Shown here: piece by piece, positions 3,971 through 5,797 of the stretch
How positions within the stretch are numbered: the first letter of the stretch is position 1
How the letters are laid out: the number at the start of each line of letters is the position of its first letter
NCBI GenBank assembly: GCA_012974295.1
Contig: JAAXQM010000068.1
Location: 1 to 5,797, forward strand
DNA: 5,797 nucleotides
Source of the DNA: Dehalococcoidales bacterium
GTDB lineage: Bacteria; Chloroflexota; Dehalococcoidia; E44-bin15
Reading direction: 5' to 3'
The notes under the pieces: model-generated
What the model was told of the DNA's origin: nothing
What the model saw: only the letters and a program-made list of their open reading frames with translations
Databases searched by the model: none
Made by a program: the position numbers and the translations under genes

Positions 3971-5797
3971 CTAAATCTCCCCGGCGATGCGGTGCCCATC
4001 CTCTATAGCTTGTAATATTTTCAGAGCTTCGTTACAATCACCAATGGAATAGCACTTTATTCCTTTTACCTCTAGCCTGCGGTAAAGCTCATTTTGAGAA
4101 ACCAGTCCCATTGCAAGCACTATGCTATCCGCAGCAAAGAATTCCTTAATCCCATCACGATTCGTTTCCACCCCTTTGTCGGTGAACTCCTCCGCTTTCG
4201 TTTTAGTTACCAACTTGATTTTAGCATTCCTCAGTCGCTGCATAATCACCCAGCGGGTGGTCATACCTATATCGGTCCCAATGCGCTCCAGCATCTCTAC
4301 AACGGTTACCTGTTTGCCCTCCTCAGCAAGATGCTCGGCAACCTCACAGCCGATCATACCACCCCCCACAACCACCACTCGATCCCCAACTTCCTTCTTA
4401 CCTCCGAGTACCTCCAGTGCGGTAACCACATTCCCACCGTCAATACCGGGAATATCCGGGATGCGTGGTATTGCCCCCGTAGCAATGACAACGACATCTG
4501 GTTTACCCTGAGCAATGGTCTCTTCACTCACTTCCTGGTTTAGCTTGATTTGGGCACCACTTTTCTTGAGCTGTGTTTCCAGGTAATTAGTCAGATTGCT
4601 CAACTCCCATTTATATGACGGAACCGCAGCCAGGAGAAGGTTTCCTCCCAGCCGATCTCCCTTTTCAAAGAGGGTGACCCGGTGACCCCGCCTTGCAGCC
4701 TCCGCCGCGACCTCCATACCGGCCGGACCACCACCGATGATAAATACCTTTTTAGGTTTTTTCGCCTTTTCACTTGTGCACTGTGCCTCTTTGCCTACTT
4801 CGGGATTCACGGCGCAGGCAAGCGGAGCACCTAACATTACTGCGTCCAGACAGTGCCCACAGGCAATGCATGGCCTGATATCGTCAAATCTCCCCTCCAT
4901 GGCCTTATTGGGGAGATCCGGGTCGGCAATGAGAGCACGACACATGCCAATGAGGTCGGCCCTCCCATCGGCAATGATTTTATCTGCCAGGATAGGGTCA
5001 TTGATGCGATATGCGGCGACTACCGGAACATTCACCACCTTTTTCATCTCCTCGGCGAGATATACAAAGTTACCTCTGGGCACTGACATGTGAACCAGTG
5101 GAGTTCGGCATTCATGCCACCCCGCCCCTATATCAAAGCAATGAATTCCGGCTCCCTCTAAAATCGGAGCTATCTTCTTGGTATCCTCCAGGGTATGACC
5201 ACCTTCCATGAACTCGTCCGCAGAGATTCTGCATATCAGCGGATAATCGCTTCCAGCCTTCTTTTTTGATATGGCGATAATCTCGAGAAGAAACCGCATC
5301 CTGTTCTCCAGAGAGCCTCCATATTCGTCAGTTCGATTGTTGGTACGGGGAGAAAGAAAACGGCTAATTAGATAACCTATGCCGCAGTGAAACTCAATGG
5401 CATCGAAGCCAGCTTCTCGCGCCCGGCGAACCCCTTCGCTGTATTCCTCGATAATCTGGTGAATCTCTGCTAAGTTGAGCGCCCTGGGTTGAGAGCCACG
5501 GCGGGTGGCAACTTCCGAAGCCGCGACCTCTGCAACAGCGGCGCCTTCGCCCGGTGCCCAGAAATACTGCAGGCTCAACTGCATAGCAATCTTCGCCCCC
5601 TCAGTATGCGCAACATCGGCAAGCTGGCGAAGGCCGGGGATAAATCTATCGTGGTATATCCCCATCCGCCCCGGAAGTGGCTTGCCCATACTCGATGGCA
5701 ATACCAGGCCGGTGATTAAGAGACCTGTCCCGCCTCTGGCCCGAGCGGCGTAATAGTCTATCTGGCGGTCCGTAACGAAATCATCATTACCGTAGCC
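3971..5797 (-). CDS. FMN/FAD/4Fe-4S ene-reductase (2,4-dienoyl-CoA reductase / 2-enoate reductase type), N-terminus missing
   Basis: The frame is open from the TAG stop (3971-3973) to the last base, giving 608 visible residues. A TTG at 5699-5701 is not the start: the codons beyond it encode YGNDDFVTDRQIDYYAARAR and GGTGLLITG, core Old Yellow Enzyme barrel sequence. About 30-40 residues should lie outside the window. Fragment numbering: FMN-binding TIM barrel to about 300, with RTNNRTDEYGGSLENRMRF (151-169), the Tyr of GYLI (142) and His of GWHECR (228) matching catalytic residues of E. coli FadH; a 4Fe-4S cluster from C310, C313, C316 and C328; an FAD Rossmann motif GGGPAG (355-360); an NAD(P) motif GGGMIG (478-483) with E501 ending the second strand, favouring NADH; and a C-terminal FAD segment YSIGD (583-587). 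Such enzymes pass electrons from NADH through FAD, Fe-S and FMN to an activated C=C bond. BaiCD/BaiH, cinnamate and 2-enoate reductases share this plan, so the substrate cannot be named. Confidence 0.93.
   Translation of the reverse strand, partial: GYGNDDFVTDRQIDYYAARARGGTGLLITGLVLPSSMGKPLPGRMGIYHDRFIPGLRQLADVAHTEGAKIAMQLSLQYFWAPGEGAAVAEVAASEVATRRGSQPRALNLAEIHQIIEEYSEGVRRAREAGFDAIEFHCGIGYLISRFLSPRTNNRTDEYGGSLENRMRFLLEIIAISKKKAGSDYPLICRISADEFMEGGHTLEDTKKIAPILEGAGIHCFDIGAGWHECRTPLVHMSVPRGNFVYLAEEMKKVVNVPVVAAYRINDPILADKIIADGRADLIGMCRALIADPDLPNKAMEGRFDDIRPCIACGHCLDAVMLGAPLACAVNPEVGKEAQCTSEKAKKPKKVFIIGGGPAGMEVAAEAARRGHRVTLFEKGDRLGGNLLLAAVPSYKWELSNLTNYLETQLKKSGAQIKLNQEVSEETIAQGKPDVVVIATGAIPRIPDIPGIDGGNVVTALEVLGGKKEVGDRVVVVGGGMIGCEVAEHLAEEGKQVTVVEMLERIGTDIGMTTRWVIMQRLRNAKIKLVTKTKAEEFTDKGVETNRDGIKEFFAADSIVLAMGLVSQNELYRRLEVKGIKCYSIGDCNEALKILQAIEDGHRIAGEI

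Noticed and set aside
3959..3975. Perfect inverted repeat TTTAGAA-GCT-TTCTAAA overlapping the ene-reductase stop codon.
   Set aside because: The stem is AT-rich and not followed by a T-run on the minus strand. Probably chance.

Overview
The window is a bacterial chromosomal segment of middling GC. It holds three complete protein genes, two genes cut by the window edges, and four copies of a short palindromic repeat. Gene content (a DUF933/YchF-type P-loop protein, DNA polymerase III delta, a stand-alone PHP protein, and an FMN/FAD/4Fe-4S ene-reductase of the 2,4-dienoyl-CoA reductase type) suggests an anaerobic bacterium. The repeat style and protein flavour resemble Chloroflexota (Dehalococcoidia-like) genomes from memory. 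That placement is an inference; no marker gene here proves it.

Layout. At 1-98 (minus) is the start of an unidentified basic protein running off the left edge. Upstream of it are a strong ribosome binding site, an AT-rich dyad and a promoter with a perfect -35 box. A doubtful 58-residue plus-strand frame overlaps that promoter. At 340-1419 (minus) is a YchF-family protein with altered P-loop and switch II motifs. At 1420-2096 is a 677-base divergent intergenic region holding three same-orientation copies (A, B, C) of a roughly 121-127 bp element. At 2097-3071 (plus) is holA. It converges, with 29 bases between, on a PHP-domain gene at 3101-3778 (minus). A fourth, degraded repeat copy (D, 3793-3902) lies between the PHP gene and the next gene. 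From 3971 to the right edge (minus) is the ene-reductase; its reading frame stays open to the last base, so its N-terminus lies outside the window.

The genes do not form an obvious pathway. holA is replication housekeeping, the YchF-like protein is probably a translation- or stress-linked nucleotidase, the PHP protein is a probable metal-dependent phosphoesterase, and the last gene is a redox enzyme. The most interesting non-coding content is the repeat family. It has near-matching terminal inverted repeats (about GAGAYTGCTGAAA), three internal hairpins, and a central hairpin / T-run / A-run / hairpin layout that reads as an intrinsic terminator on both strands. One copy carries its first palindrome in inverted form, and another shows a paired base change in the third hairpin. 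No defence system, CRISPR array, tRNA or rRNA was seen.
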